DNA of 64,000 bases from Cohnella sp. SGD-V74 (GTDB taxonomy: Bacteria; Bacillota; Bacilli; Paenibacillales; Paenibacillaceae). Of this stretch, positions 7,446 through 16,484 are shown piece after piece. Under the pieces are notes generated by a model, which worked only from the letters and a program-made list of their open reading frames with translations, searched no databases and had not been told where the DNA came from. Within the stretch, counting starts at the first letter, position 1. Every line of letters starts with the position of its first letter. The DNA lies in assembly GCF_003001675.1 (NCBI RefSeq), contig NZ_PVYW01000015.1:1-64000 (forward strand), given 5' to 3'. The position numbers were made by a program, and so were the translations under genes.

Positions 7446-9473
7446 CTAGTCTGCGCCGCCGAGAAGACGAACCAGTTCCTCTTCGTCTTCCAGCACCGGA
7501 ACGCCGAGGTCGCGAGCCTTGGTCAGCTTGCTGCCGGCGCTCTCGCCCGCGATGACGAGATCGGTCTTCTTGGATACGCTGCCGGACACCTTGGCGCCGA
7601 GCGCCTCCAGCTTCTTCGCGGCTTCGTCCCGCGTCATTAACGTGAGCGTACCGGTCAGGACGACGGTCTTGCCGAACAGAGGATGGCTCGCATCCGCGCT
7701 TGCGGCTGCCGGAGCGGCAGCTTCCGGCTTCACGCCGAGCTCGCGCATCCGGGCGATGCTCGCTTGGTTAAGCGGATCGCGGAAGTATTGGTTGATGCTC
7801 TCGGCGACGATGCCGCCGACGTCCGGCAAGCCGATCAACTCCTCCACTTCCGCCGCCATCAGACGGTCCAGATCCCCGAAATGGTCCGCCAGCATTTTCG
7901 TCGTCGCCTTGCCCGTATTCGGAATGCCGAGCGCGTTCAAGAAAGAAGCGAGTCCGCGCGACTTGGACTTCTCCAGCGCGTCGAGCAGATTGGACGCCTT
8001 CTTCTCCCCGAACCGCTGCAATCCGACGAGTTGCTCCAGAGTCAGGCCGTACAGATCCGCCGGCTCGCGAACGCTGAGCTCCTCGTAGAGCTGCTCTGCC
8101 GTCTTGCCGCTGAACGTCTCGATGTCCATGCAATCGCGCGAAGCGAAATGGGTGATCCGTCCGATGATCTGCGGCTTGCAGCCGAGCCGGTTGTTGCAGA
8201 ACAGGTGGGCGCCGCGCATCTCCAGCGGAGATCCGCACCCCGGACATTCGGTCGGCGCAACGATCGGTCCGCCCTCCTCGTCGTCCGCTTTGCCCAAAAT
8301 TTCCGGGATGACGTCGTTGGAGCGGCGAATGAAGACTCGCGTTCCGAGGGCGTTCAGCAGATTTTTGCGTTCGATGTCGCCGATGTTGTTGAGCGTGCAG
8401 TTCTGAACGGTCACGCCCGCCAGCTCGACAGCCTCTACACGTGCGAGCGGCGTCACCTTGCCCGTCCTCCCCAGCTCCCAGGATACGGACTCGAGCACGG
8501 TCGTTGTTTCTTCCGCCTCGAACTTGAAGGCGACGGCCCATCTCGGGAATTTATCCGTATAGCCAAGCGCCTCGCGCGTCCTCATGTCGGTCAGCTTGAC
8601 GACCGCTCCGTCGATCAGGTAGTCGAGCTCGCCGCGGCGCGCGACGATCCCTTCCAGCTCCTTGACGAGATCCTCGACGTTCGAGAAATAAGCGATATAC
8701 GGGTTCACCGGAAACTTGTTCTCCCTTAAGAACGCCATCATCTCGCGGTGGTTGGCGAACGGGAGCCGGTCCGAATAGCCGACATTGTAGAAGAACGCGT
8801 CCAGCTTGCGCGAAGCCGTCACCTTGGGGTCGAGGTTGCGCAGCGCCCCCGCTGCGCCGTTGCGCGCGTTCTTGAGCGGCTCGGCGGCCGTCTCGTTGTA
8901 CTTCTCCAGCACGGACAGCCTCATGAACCCTTCTCCCTGCACCTCGATCGTCCCGCCGTCATATCCGATCGTGAGCGGAACGGTGCGGATCGTGCGAACT
9001 TGAGCCAGAATGCCTTCGCCCACTTCTCCATTCCCCCGGGTAGCAGCTTGCGCCAGTTCCCCTCCGCTATAGGTCAGGTTAAGGGACAGCCCGTCGAACT
9101 TCAGCTCAACGACGTACTCGGGATCGGGCAGCGGCTGCTCCGGATTTTTGGCGTTGTAGTCGGCGATCAGCTTGTTCGCCCTCGTCGCCCACGCGATCAA
9201 ATCCTCTACGTTCTGCGCCTTGTCCAAGCTCCACAGCCGGGACAGATGGCGATGCGGCTCGAAGCCTTTCAGAATGTTGCCGCCGACTCTGCGCGTCGGG
9301 GAATCCGGCAGCACCGTGCCGGTCTCCGCCTCGAGAGCGGTCAACTCGTCGTAGAGGGCGTCGTACTCCTTGTCGCTGATGGTCGGATTATCCTCCGTGT
9401 AGTAACGATGGCCATGCGCGTTCAACTCGTCGACGAGCTTCCGCATCCGTTCCAGCGAATCCATTTGCGCCAT
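7446..9473 (-). CDS. ligA: NAD-dependent DNA ligase LigA
   Basis: 675 residues, the usual LigA length. The enzyme seals nicks using NAD+ in replication and repair. Domains in order: Ia (DNLERM-like start to about residue 70), the adenylation domain with the nucleophile Lys125 in ELKFDG, an OB fold, a four-Cys zinc finger (CPGCG, then CNNRLGC), helix-hairpin-helix repeats (GLQRFGEKKASNLL, LPDVGGIVAESI), and a C-terminal BRCT domain (PLFGKTVVLTGTL to the end). All signature residues are present. It follows pcrA by 37 bp and is the last gene of pcrB-pcrA-ligA, the conserved order in Bacillales. Confidence 0.97.
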   Translation of the reverse strand: MAQMDSLERMRKLVDELNAHGHRYYTEDNPTISDKEYDALYDELTALEAETGTVLPDSPTRRVGGNILKGFEPHRHLSRLWSLDKAQNVEDLIAWATRANKLIADYNAKNPEQPLPDPEYVVELKFDGLSLNLTYSGGELAQAATRGNGEVGEGILAQVRTIRTVPLTIGYDGGTIEVQGEGFMRLSVLEKYNETAAEPLKNARNGAAGALRNLDPKVTASRKLDAFFYNVGYSDRLPFANHREMMAFLRENKFPVNPYIAYFSNVEDLVKELEGIVARRGELDYLIDGAVVKLTDMRTREALGYTDKFPRWAVAFKFEAEETTTVLESVSWELGRTGKVTPLARVEAVELAGVTVQNCTLNNIGDIERKNLLNALGTRVFIRRSNDVIPEILGKADDEEGGPIVAPTECPGCGSPLEMRGAHLFCNNRLGCKPQIIGRITHFASRDCMDIETFSGKTAEQLYEELSVREPADLYGLTLEQLVGLQRFGEKKASNLLDALEKSKSRGLASFLNALGIPNTGKATTKMLADHFGDLDRLMAAEVEELIGLPDVGGIVAESINQYFRDPLNQASIARMRELGVKPEAAAPAAASADASHPLFGKTVVLTGTLTLMTRDEAAKKLEALGAKVSGSVSKKTDLVIAGESAGSKLTKARDLGVPVLEDEEELVRLLGGAD

Positions 9474-9510
9474 GCACGTTAACCTCGCTTTTTAATTGAA
9501 TAATCCTAAC

Positions 9511-11952
9511 CTAGATCTTCGTCACTGGAGCAAACGCCGCAAGCAATCGCTTGACGCCCACCGGCGCCGGGAACGCAATCTGCAGCTCAGCGTCGTTGCC
9601 TGTTCCTTTGACCGAGACGACGGTTCCGACGCCCCACTTGGCGTGCTGCACCTTGTCGCCGGCGGCGATCGCCATGCCGTCTCCGACCGGCTTGGCCGCG
9701 GACGGCGTCGTCTGCGGTCGGACGACCGACGAAGCGCCCCCTGCCGAGGCATTCATCGGAGAGACGGTCGGACGCGCTCCGAACCCGGAAGGCGGATAAC
9801 CGCCGCCTCCGCTTCCCGTTGCCGAGCCGGAACCGCGCGAATTGCCGTAGCTGCCGCCGCCGTAGGACGAACCCCCATAGGAGGAGCCCCCGTAAGACGA
9901 ACTGCCGCCTGTTCGCGAGGCGTAGCCTCCGTACGAGCCGGAACGCCCGCCTCCCGCCGAAGCGACCGCATCCTTCAGCTCGTTCGGAATTTCTCCGAGG
10001 AATCGGGAAGGCGCGTTCGAGTTCGTGCGCCCGTACAACAGCCGCATCCGCGCGCAGGTCAGGTACAGCTTCTTCTCCGCCCGCGTAATGCCTACGTAGG
10101 CAAGCCTCCGCTCCTCTTCCATCTCCTCGTTGTCCATCAGGGAGCGGCTTCCCGGGAAGACGCCCTCTTCCATGCCTACGATGAAAACGACCGGAAATTC
10201 CAACCCTTTGGCGCTGTGCATCGTCATGAGCACGACAGCGTCGCCGCCGTCTTCCCCGTCGTCGTCCATCGAATCGATGTCCGCGACAAGCGCCAGCTCC
10301 GTCAGGAAGCTGAGCAGCGACTTGTCTTCGTTGCGTTTCTCGAACTCCTGGGTAACGGACAGGAATTCTTCGATGTTTTCCAGCCGGGCCTTGGACTCAA
10401 GGGTATTCTCGCGCTGCAGCTCCAGCCGGTACTCGGACATTTCCAGCAGCTTCTCGGTCAGCTCCGTTACCGATAAGTAGTCGGTCATCGCGCTGAGGTT
10501 ACGGATCAAATCGCGGAAGCTGCCGAGCGCCGCCTTAGCACGATTCTGGATATCGAGGTGATACAGACCGTCGCCGAGCAACCCGTCCCCTTCGTTCAGC
10601 AACCGCAGAATCGAGATGCCTTTGCGAGTCGCTTCCGCCTGCACTTTCGCCATCGTCGTATCGCCAAGCCCCCGCTTGGGCTCGTTGACGATTCTCAGCA
10701 AGCTGTTGTCATCATCCGGATTAGAGATTAAACGCAGGTAGGACAGAATATCCTTGATCTCTTTGCGATCATAGAACTTGATGCCGCCCACGATCTGGTA
10801 CGGGATTTCCGACTTGATCAGAATTTCCTCGACAACCCGCGACATCGCGTTGGTCCGGTACAGAATGGCGTGATCGTCGTAGCGCCGGCCGCTCTGACGA
10901 TTTTTGCGAATCTCGCCTGCGACGAAGTACCCTTCCTCATGCTCCGAATCGCCCTGGTACACCGTAATTTTTTCCCCGCCGGCTTGGTCCGTCCACAGAT
11001 TTTTCGCTTTGCGGCCGATGTTGTTCTTGATGACCGAGTTGGCGGCGTCCAAAATGTTGGAGGTCGACCGGTAGTTCTGCTCCAGCAAAATGCTGCGCGC
11101 TTCGGGGTAGTCCTTCTCAAAGTTGAGGATGTTCGTGATGTCCGCGCCCCGCCAGCGATAGATCGACTGATCGCTGTCGCCGACGACGCAGATGTTATGG
11201 TGCTTGTCGGCCATCATTTTACAGAGGGTATATTGCGCTTTGTTCGTATCCTGGTATTCGTCGACGTGAATGTATTTGAATTTGTTCTGGTAAAAATCCA
11301 GTACTTCCGGAGCGTCCTTGAACAGTTGGATCGTCAGCAGCAGCAGATCGTCGAAGTCGAGCGAGTTGTTCGCTTTCAACCGCTTCTGGTACTGCGTGTA
11401 TACCTTGGCGACGATAGACTCGAAGTAGTCCCCCTGCCGCTGATCGTACTGCTCCGGGGATACCAGCTCGTTCTTCGCCGCTCCGATGGCGGCTTGAACG
11501 GCTTTCGGCTCGAACCTCTTCACGTCGAGGTTGTTGTCCTTCATGATATTGCGAATAACCGACAGCTGATCGCCGGAGTCGAGAATGCTGAAGTTGGAGC
11601 CGAAGCCGATCTTGTCGATGTCCCTGCGCAGAATGCGCACGCACATGGAGTGGAACGTGCTGACCCAGATGTCCCGGCCGGACGGGCCGACAAGCTTGGA
11701 TACCCGCTCCTGCATCTCGCGCGCCGCCTTGTTCGTAAACGTGATGGCGAGAATGCTCCACGGCGCCGCCAGACGCTTGGAGATGATGTAGGCGATGCGG
11801 TGCGTCAGCACCCGCGTCTTGCCGCTTCCCGCTCCCGCCATGACGAGCAGCGGGCCGTCGGTCGTGACCGCCGCCTCCTTCTGACTCGGATTCAGCCTAT
11901 TGATCGAATCGTCGATGTCGATCGAGTTCGCGTTATCTCTCTCAAAAAACAT
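9511..11952 (-). CDS. pcrA: ATP-dependent DNA helicase PcrA
   Basis: 813 residues. This is an SF1A 3'-5' helicase for repair and rolling-circle replication. Motifs: Q motif (LNPSQKEAAVT), Walker A GAGSGKT, motif II DEYQD, motif III VVGDSDQSIYRWRGA, motif IV EQNYRS, motif V (MTMHSAKGLEFPVV) and motif VI (RRLAYVGITRAEKKLYL). After about residue 660 comes a Gly/Ser/Tyr-rich linker (YGGSS-type repeats) and then the C-terminal Tudor-like domain that contacts RNA polymerase (AIAAGDKVQHAKWGVGTVVSV). The start codon overlaps the end of pcrB by 11 bp, implying translational coupling. The linker is longer and more repetitive than in B. subtilis PcrA. Confidence 0.96.
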   Translation of the reverse strand: MFFERDNANSIDIDDSINRLNPSQKEAAVTTDGPLLVMAGAGSGKTRVLTHRIAYIISKRLAAPWSILAITFTNKAAREMQERVSKLVGPSGRDIWVSTFHSMCVRILRRDIDKIGFGSNFSILDSGDQLSVIRNIMKDNNLDVKRFEPKAVQAAIGAAKNELVSPEQYDQRQGDYFESIVAKVYTQYQKRLKANNSLDFDDLLLLTIQLFKDAPEVLDFYQNKFKYIHVDEYQDTNKAQYTLCKMMADKHHNICVVGDSDQSIYRWRGADITNILNFEKDYPEARSILLEQNYRSTSNILDAANSVIKNNIGRKAKNLWTDQAGGEKITVYQGDSEHEEGYFVAGEIRKNRQSGRRYDDHAILYRTNAMSRVVEEILIKSEIPYQIVGGIKFYDRKEIKDILSYLRLISNPDDDNSLLRIVNEPKRGLGDTTMAKVQAEATRKGISILRLLNEGDGLLGDGLYHLDIQNRAKAALGSFRDLIRNLSAMTDYLSVTELTEKLLEMSEYRLELQRENTLESKARLENIEEFLSVTQEFEKRNEDKSLLSFLTELALVADIDSMDDDGEDGGDAVVLMTMHSAKGLEFPVVFIVGMEEGVFPGSRSLMDNEEMEEERRLAYVGITRAEKKLYLTCARMRLLYGRTNSNAPSRFLGEIPNELKDAVASAGGGRSGSYGGYASRTGGSSSYGGSSYGGSSYGGGSYGNSRGSGSATGSGGGGYPPSGFGARPTVSPMNASAGGASSVVRPQTTPSAAKPVGDGMAIAAGDKVQHAKWGVGTVVSVKGTGNDAELQIAFPAPVGVKRLLAAFAPVTKI
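9846..9903 (-). repeat. 15-bp tandem repeat encoding YGGSS units in PcrA
   Basis: About four imperfect 15-bp units read (S)SYGG(S/G) on the minus strand, for example TCC TAT GGG GGT TCG. Codons differ between units, so the peptide repeat is better conserved than the DNA. It lies in the flexible linker between helicase core and Tudor-like domain, and its copy number could vary between strains. Confidence 0.7.
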
Positions 11953-12661
11953 AATTCCGCTCCTTTGCCGCTTGGTTAACCGCCTGAACCGTCGTCAACG
12001 CAGCGTCCAAGTTATCGTAAATGACGTTGCCGACGACGACCGTATCCGCCCGGAGCGCCGCTTGCGCCGCCTTCTCGGGACCGTCGATCCCCCCGCCGTA
12101 GAACAGGTGGGCCTGCCTGAGCTCCGCGCGAATGCGGCCCAGCAGCTCCATATCTCCGAACGTTCCGCTGTACTCCACGTACAGCACCGGCACGTTCCAT
12201 AACCGGTCCGCCACCTGGGCGTAGGCGACGGCTTCGTCGGGCCCGATGCGGGCGTCCGCCTCCGTCAGCCTGGCTACGGTCGAGTCCGGGTTGAGCACTA
12301 GGTACGCTTCGCCGACGATCGATTCCCAAGGCATCAGATGACCGTAATCCTTGATCGCCGCAGCGTGATGGCCGATCAGCCACTCGGCGCGCTTCGCGTT
12401 AAGTACGCTCGGAATAAAATAGCCGTCGAATCCCGGCACACCGCACGCCGGATCGGACAGCTCGAACGCGCACGGCACCTCGTACCTGCGTATGCGGGAC
12501 ATCAGTTCAACCGTATTGTCGAAAGTTACCCCGCTCGAGCCGCCGACGAGAATCGCGTCCGTGCCCGAGGCGCATACCGCCTCCAGCGCTTCGTCGCCGA
12601 TCTCCCTGTCGGGATCGAGCTTGAACACATGTTTCCAACCGCTATAAAATGAGGGGCGCAT
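11942..12661 (-). CDS. pcrB: Heptaprenylglyceryl phosphate synthase PcrB
   Basis: 239 residues. PcrB is a TIM-barrel prenyltransferase that joins sn-glycerol-1-phosphate to heptaprenyl diphosphate, giving an archaeal-type ether lipid precursor in Bacillales. Recognisable segments are the N-terminal WKHVFKLDPDREI, the phosphate-binding ILVGGSSGVT, the YVEYSGTFGD loop and the C-terminal FYGGGIDGPEKA. It is the first gene of pcrB-pcrA-ligA, with an 11-bp overlap into pcrA. CCGGAGG precedes its ATG by 5 bases. Confidence 0.95.
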   Translation of the reverse strand: MRPSFYSGWKHVFKLDPDREIGDEALEAVCASGTDAILVGGSSGVTFDNTVELMSRIRRYEVPCAFELSDPACGVPGFDGYFIPSVLNAKRAEWLIGHHAAAIKDYGHLMPWESIVGEAYLVLNPDSTVARLTEADARIGPDEAVAYAQVADRLWNVPVLYVEYSGTFGDMELLGRIRAELRQAHLFYGGGIDGPEKAAQAALRADTVVVGNVIYDNLDAALTTVQAVNQAAKERNYVF

Positions 12662-12809
12662 GTTGCCTCCGGTAATCTACAGATTAATGTCAGTGGTCGG
12701 ACAGCCCCGCGCTTGCGCCGGACAGATCCGCTAGTTAATAGTCTACAGGAATTTGACCATACTTCCAAGAGGAAACAGGAAAACAAACGTTCGCCTTTCC
12801 TTCTCATAG

Positions 12810-12835
12810 AAAAAGCCAGCCCGCGCGGCTGACCT
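12810..12835 (-). terminator. Terminator downstream of the decayed ATPase pair
   Basis: On the minus strand, CAGCCGCGCGGGCTG (12817-12831) forms a GC-rich hairpin followed by GCTTTTTCT. It lies 30 bp past the truncated partner gene. The remainder of 12662-12861 contains only the upstream region of pcrB. Confidence 0.7.
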
Positions 12836-12861
12836 GGAGAACTTGCCTTACTTAAAACCGG

Positions 12862-13080
12862 CTATAATAATTGCAAGATGCTCTTGTGAAACTTTTCTGC
12901 TTGCATGCAGCGACTCCTGACGTAATCCCGAGGGGGCGCTCCCAGCCCCGGAGTCTCCGAAAGATCCGGCTGAATCAGTCTAAACCTGTGCTCTCCCGGC
13001 ACCAGCTTCGCGATGATGCTCGTGAGCATTTGAAAATCGGTCGGTCCTTCGGAGACGATTCCGAACGTATAATTCCTCAT
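12862..13080 (-). pseudogene. TOPRIM-like partner of the ATPase, truncated
   Basis: Starts MRNYTFGIVSEGPTDFQML at an ATG that overlaps the ATPase stop in an ATGA arrangement, so the two were translationally coupled. The hydrophobic strand followed by EGPTD resembles the Glu-Gly-x-x-Asp start of TOPRIM/OLD-type and DUF4276-like proteins found next to AAA ATPases. Only 72 residues remain, and the last 20 look unrelated to the family; proteins of this kind are usually near 200 residues. I treat it as the 5' fragment of a dead gene. The family assignment is by motif and context only. Confidence 0.55.
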
Positions 13081-13982
13081 AAATTCGGAACACCGCCCAG
13101 CATTCCCATGACCCATAGCTTGGATAGGCTGTTGCCCGTTTCAAGCAGCTTCTCGTTCACGACGACTCGATTAATTTGCGTATGACCGTTCAAATTGCGA
13201 TCTACGGTGAACAGCCTGATTCTATCGTCGCCCAGATTAAGCCCGTCCAGCACAAGAGGATTATGGGTCGTAATGAATGCGGTTTTGTTAGCCTCAATGA
13301 TTCTATCGCAGAACACTTTCGTAATGCTCCTCGCCAAGCGCGGGTTCAAAGCTTGGTCGAAATTATCTATGGAAAACATGTTGGGGGACTTGGCATGCAT
13401 CGCCAACGCGAGCAAGAAAAGCACGTACAGCGATCCTTCGCTTGCATCGTAAGGCGTCAGTTCGCTTCTCCCCTCCCGCATGAAGCGATCCGTAAATCGT
13501 ATCGTTTTGGCCGTCATCGGAATGTTCGGGGATACAGTATCTTTCGACGGCTTTCCGACGCCGATTGCCTTCGTCCAGTCAAGCAAATCCAGCAAATCAT
13601 ACAGATCCATCGATCCGAAGGTTTCTTCTTCGGTATCCAGCAGATCGTCCACCGCCTCCGGCAGCCTGCCTCCGAGCAGTCCGACGGGCTCCCGTTGAAG
13701 CGGATCCGTAAGCGTCTATTTCTATCTCCGGAAAGTTCTCTAATTTATACCTCGAGTTCCTTAAACGTCCGAACACTTTCGTTTCATTGACAAACAAGGA
13801 CTCTGAATGATACTCCCGGCATCGTCGACTTTATCCGAGATTGCCGCGCTAAGAACGCCGATCGCTTCCAACAAAGCGCTTTTCCCCGTCCCGTTGGCTC
13901 CGATAAATACATTCACCCTGCCAGGCTCCAATGTAATATTGGATAAAGACTTGAAGTTCTTTATCGTAATAGCCACATCCAT
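13077..13982 (-). pseudogene. AAA/OLD-like ATPase, frameshifted and internally deleted
   Basis: Three frames together describe one SMC/ABC-like AAA_21 ATPase. Frame 1, from ATG 13982, gives MDVAITIKNFKSLSNITLEP and Walker A GANGTGKS. Frame 2 (about 13812-13695) gives YHSESLFVNETKVFGRLRN...YKLENFPEIEIDAYG. Frame 3 (about 13700-13077) gives LQREPVGLLGGRLPEAVDDLL, RFTDRFMREGRSELTPYDASEGSLYVLFLLALA, a Walker B-like FSIDNFDQALNPRLA and a TTHNPLVLDGL segment, ending WVMGMLGGVPNL. At least two frameshifts are needed. The total of about 300 codons is short for a family near 400, so a segment after the Walker A region has also gone. Such ATPases with a TOPRIM partner often act in phage defence; here neither gene can be functional. 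Confidence 0.75.
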
Positions 13983-14171
13983 AATGGCACCTCGTTTCGC
14001 TAATCTACTAATTATCCTGCCCGCTCAGCCGATCGCATATCCCTATCGTTAAGATTCGATTCATATGTTCGTTTCCCTCCTGCTATCCATCTTACCTTCC
14101 CCGGCTTGCGCCAGACAGACAACATTCTTAAGATCGGATTGTCAATTTTTAAGCCCGCACCGGACGGCAAA

Positions 14172-14210
14172 ATAAAAACGACGGCCGGAGCTTCGCTCCG
14201 ATACCGCCGT
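14172..14210 (-). terminator. Terminator of the oxidoreductase gene
   Basis: Minus strand: ACGGCGGTATCGGAGC pairs with GCTCCGGCCGT across a short GAA loop and is followed by CGTTTTTATTTT. It lies about 40 bp past the stop codon. The rest of 13983-14248 has no gene that I can support. Confidence 0.85.
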
Positions 14211-14248
14211 TTCTCTCGTCGTTCCGCATGTCGTTTTCACACATCGTT

Positions 14249-15268
14249 TTACAGCAAAACTTTCTTGCCTGTCCGCGCGCTCTCCACCGCTCCGAAAACC
14301 ATCTTCATGCTCTTAATATTGTCGCGGCAATCCGTCTCCGCGGGACGATCTTTCTCCAGGCTGGCGAACATTTCGTCCAGGCAGCCCTCATGTCCGCTGC
14401 GGCCCTCGTAGCTTGCCGGAACGTCCAGCCGCTTGAACGCGTTCATGAAGCCGCCCGATTCCGCTTCGTCGATCGCCTCGGCGACTGGCAGGTTCACTCC
14501 GTCCCAGACGGCGCTCCCCCTGCTGCCGGTCACCCGCCAATCGGCCTCCCACGAGGTGTTCAGCCCTTCCGCGCACCACGAGCCGTTGTAGCTGAACACG
14601 ATGCCGTTATCCATCTCGAAAATGCAGACGGCCGAAGCGTTCCCCTTGTACCACGAGCCCGGCGGATTGTATTCGTGGCAGTAGACGGACACCGGATCAG
14701 CTCCGGTAATGAACCGGGCCTGATCGAACGTATGGATCGCCATGTCGACGATCAGCGGACTGTCCATCGCGTCCCGGAAACCGCCGAAATGCGGCCCGAG
14801 GAAAAAGCTCGCGTGAATCGAGCCGATGTCTCCGAGCTTTCCGGATCGCACCAGATCGCGATATGCCCGTATCGTTTTCATATATCGCCGATTCTGCATC
14901 ACCGCGTAACGTCTGCCGGTCTCCTTGCTAACGCGCACGATCTCTTCAGCGTCCGCCAGCGATTCCGCCATCGGCTTCTCTCCCAGCACGTGGACCCCTG
15001 CCCGCAAAGCAGTCGTCACGATCTGCTTGTGGCTGGCCGGAATCGTCACGTCGAACACCAAATTCGCATCGGTCGCCGCCAGCGCGTCGCCCAAATCGGC
15101 GAAGATCGGCACGTCCAAGCGATGGCGTTCGGCCGCGGCCTTGGCCGTATTTTCGAACAAATCCACCAATGCCACGATCTCGGCGTTCTCCCGCGCGACC
15201 GCATCCGCGATCCACGCCTGCGACATGCCGCCGCAGCCGGCTACGATAATTTTGTGCTGTTTGGCCAT
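14249..15268 (-). CDS. Gfo/Idh/MocA family oxidoreductase
   Basis: About 339 residues from ATG 15268, chosen because GGGGGAG stands 9 bases upstream; the in-frame ATG at 15292 has no ribosome site. The N-terminal Rossmann fold binds NAD(P) (IIVAGCGGMSQAWI). The catalytic-domain motif LGEKPMAESLADAEEIV carries the conserved EKP. The C-terminal half is the alpha/beta substrate domain, including DMAIHTFDQARFITG with the family's conserved His. These enzymes oxidise or reduce sugars, inositols or related polyols in the cytoplasm; the substrate here is unknown. Divergent from an AraC regulator 272 bp away, which suggests regulated carbohydrate use. Confidence 0.9.
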   Translation of the reverse strand: MAKQHKIIVAGCGGMSQAWIADAVARENAEIVALVDLFENTAKAAAERHRLDVPIFADLGDALAATDANLVFDVTIPASHKQIVTTALRAGVHVLGEKPMAESLADAEEIVRVSKETGRRYAVMQNRRYMKTIRAYRDLVRSGKLGDIGSIHASFFLGPHFGGFRDAMDSPLIVDMAIHTFDQARFITGADPVSVYCHEYNPPGSWYKGNASAVCIFEMDNGIVFSYNGSWCAEGLNTSWEADWRVTGSRGSAVWDGVNLPVAEAIDEAESGGFMNAFKRLDVPASYEGRSGHEGCLDEMFASLEKDRPAETDCRDNIKSMKMVFGAVESARTGKKVLL

Positions 15269-15540
15269 GTTCAGCCACTCCCCCGTTTTCATGATCCCGG
15301 CAAATCTGCAGCGGATTCGGAGGGAAATCTCCCGCCTCTGCCGCCGTGATTCCAGCCTTGACTGCTGCCCCTATCGTAGCGCAGTTCCGCAAGCAGCGCC
15401 AGAAACGAAATTAACCTCTATTCGCACAATCTTACGCCTTCTATAATGAAAGTATCGCCGATTTGGCGTTCCTTATTGCGCCGCTTCGAGAGAATCGTAT
15501 GAATTGCGCAGCGACCCGGGAAGAAGGAGGGGTTCGGAAA

Positions 15541-16404
15541 ATGACGGTCAGTCCCCGCAAAGAAAACACTTGGCTCCCCGACCGCACGTTCCCGATCAAT
15601 ATTTTCTTTGTCCATCACATACCGCTTCATTGGCATGATCATATCGAATGGATATTCGTCAAGGAGGGACAAGCCCGCATCCAGATCGACGCCGATTGCC
15701 AGGTTCTCGAAAAGGGGGAGCTCGCCTTCGTCAATTCGAGGCAGCTGCATGCGGCAACCGTTATCGCGCCGGGCTCGAAGCTCGTCTGCATCGTCTTCAA
15801 CGAAGCGCTCGTGCGCGGGAGCGGACTCGACATTACGGAAAACAACTACTTCCAACCCTATTTGATCCAACGTCAGAAATGGCCCGGCTTTATTCGCGCG
15901 GACGAGCCGGAGATGGAGGAGATCGGCGCGGCCTTCGCCCGGCTCGTGCTTGAATTCGAACAGAAGCGCCCCGGCTACGAGCTCATCGTCAAAGCCGAGC
16001 TTCTCCGCATCTTCGGCCAATACTTCCGCTATGCCCAGCAGTCTGCCTCCTTGGGACGTCCTTCCGCGCCGCCGCAAGCTTACGACTTCTCCGGACTGCT
16101 CCAGGAATTGCGCAGCCGCTACCGGGAGACGATTACGGTGGAGCAGGCGGCGCGAATGGTCAACTTGAGCCCCAACTACTTCTGCCGCATGTTCAAGCGG
16201 GTAACCGGCAAGACGTTGATCGAGTACGTGCACCTGCTGCGCGTCCGGGAGGCCGAACGGCTGCTGCTCGAATCTGCCAGTCCGGTCGCGGAAATCGCCT
16301 TGCAGGTCGGCTTTTCCAACATCACCTATTTCGGCCGCGTGTTCAAAAAAATCCGCAACGCGACCCCTTCGCAAATCCGCACCCGGTCGGCGAACCGTTC
16401 ATGA
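15541..16404 (+). CDS. AraC-family transcriptional regulator
   Basis: 287 residues from ATG 15541, which follows AAGGAGG by 10 bases; an in-frame ATG at 15499 lies upstream of that site. The N-terminal cupin domain has the HWHDHIEWIFVKEGQ motif typical of sugar-sensing AraC proteins, and the GELAFVNSRQLHA strand. The C-terminal double helix-turn-helix is complete: ITVEQAARMVNLSPNYFCRMFKRVTGKT, then SPVAEIALQVGFSNITYFGRVFKKIRNATPSQIR. Likely an activator of the divergent oxidoreductase, by position only. Confidence 0.9.
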   Translation: MTVSPRKENTWLPDRTFPINIFFVHHIPLHWHDHIEWIFVKEGQARIQIDADCQVLEKGELAFVNSRQLHAATVIAPGSKLVCIVFNEALVRGSGLDITENNYFQPYLIQRQKWPGFIRADEPEMEEIGAAFARLVLEFEQKRPGYELIVKAELLRIFGQYFRYAQQSASLGRPSAPPQAYDFSGLLQELRSRYRETITVEQAARMVNLSPNYFCRMFKRVTGKTLIEYVHLLRVREAERLLLESASPVAEIALQVGFSNITYFGRVFKKIRNATPSQIRTRSANRS

Positions 16405-16416
16405 ATGCGCACAGCG

Positions 16417-16449
16417 AACAAGCCGGCGGTTCTCGTCCGCCGGCTTGTT
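16417..16449. terminator. Bidirectional terminator
   Basis: Perfect 13-bp stem AACAAGCCGGCGG / CCGCCGGCTTGTT with a 7-base loop, between the AraC gene and the converging galU. Tails are GCTG on plus and CGCTG on minus, so the strength rests on the stem. Confidence 0.7.
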
Positions 16450-16484
16450 GCTGATAAGCGCATATTAGCACTGCGTGGCCAAGA

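Noticed and set aside
9844..9903. Short tandem repeats as a CRISPR array
   Set aside because: The units are contiguous 15-bp repeats in frame inside pcrA and encode YGGSS; there are no spacers.
13077..13652. The C-terminal piece of the ATPase as an independent gene
   Set aside because: It starts inside the domain and lacks Walker A; the missing parts lie directly upstream in other frames, so it is a fragment of one broken gene.
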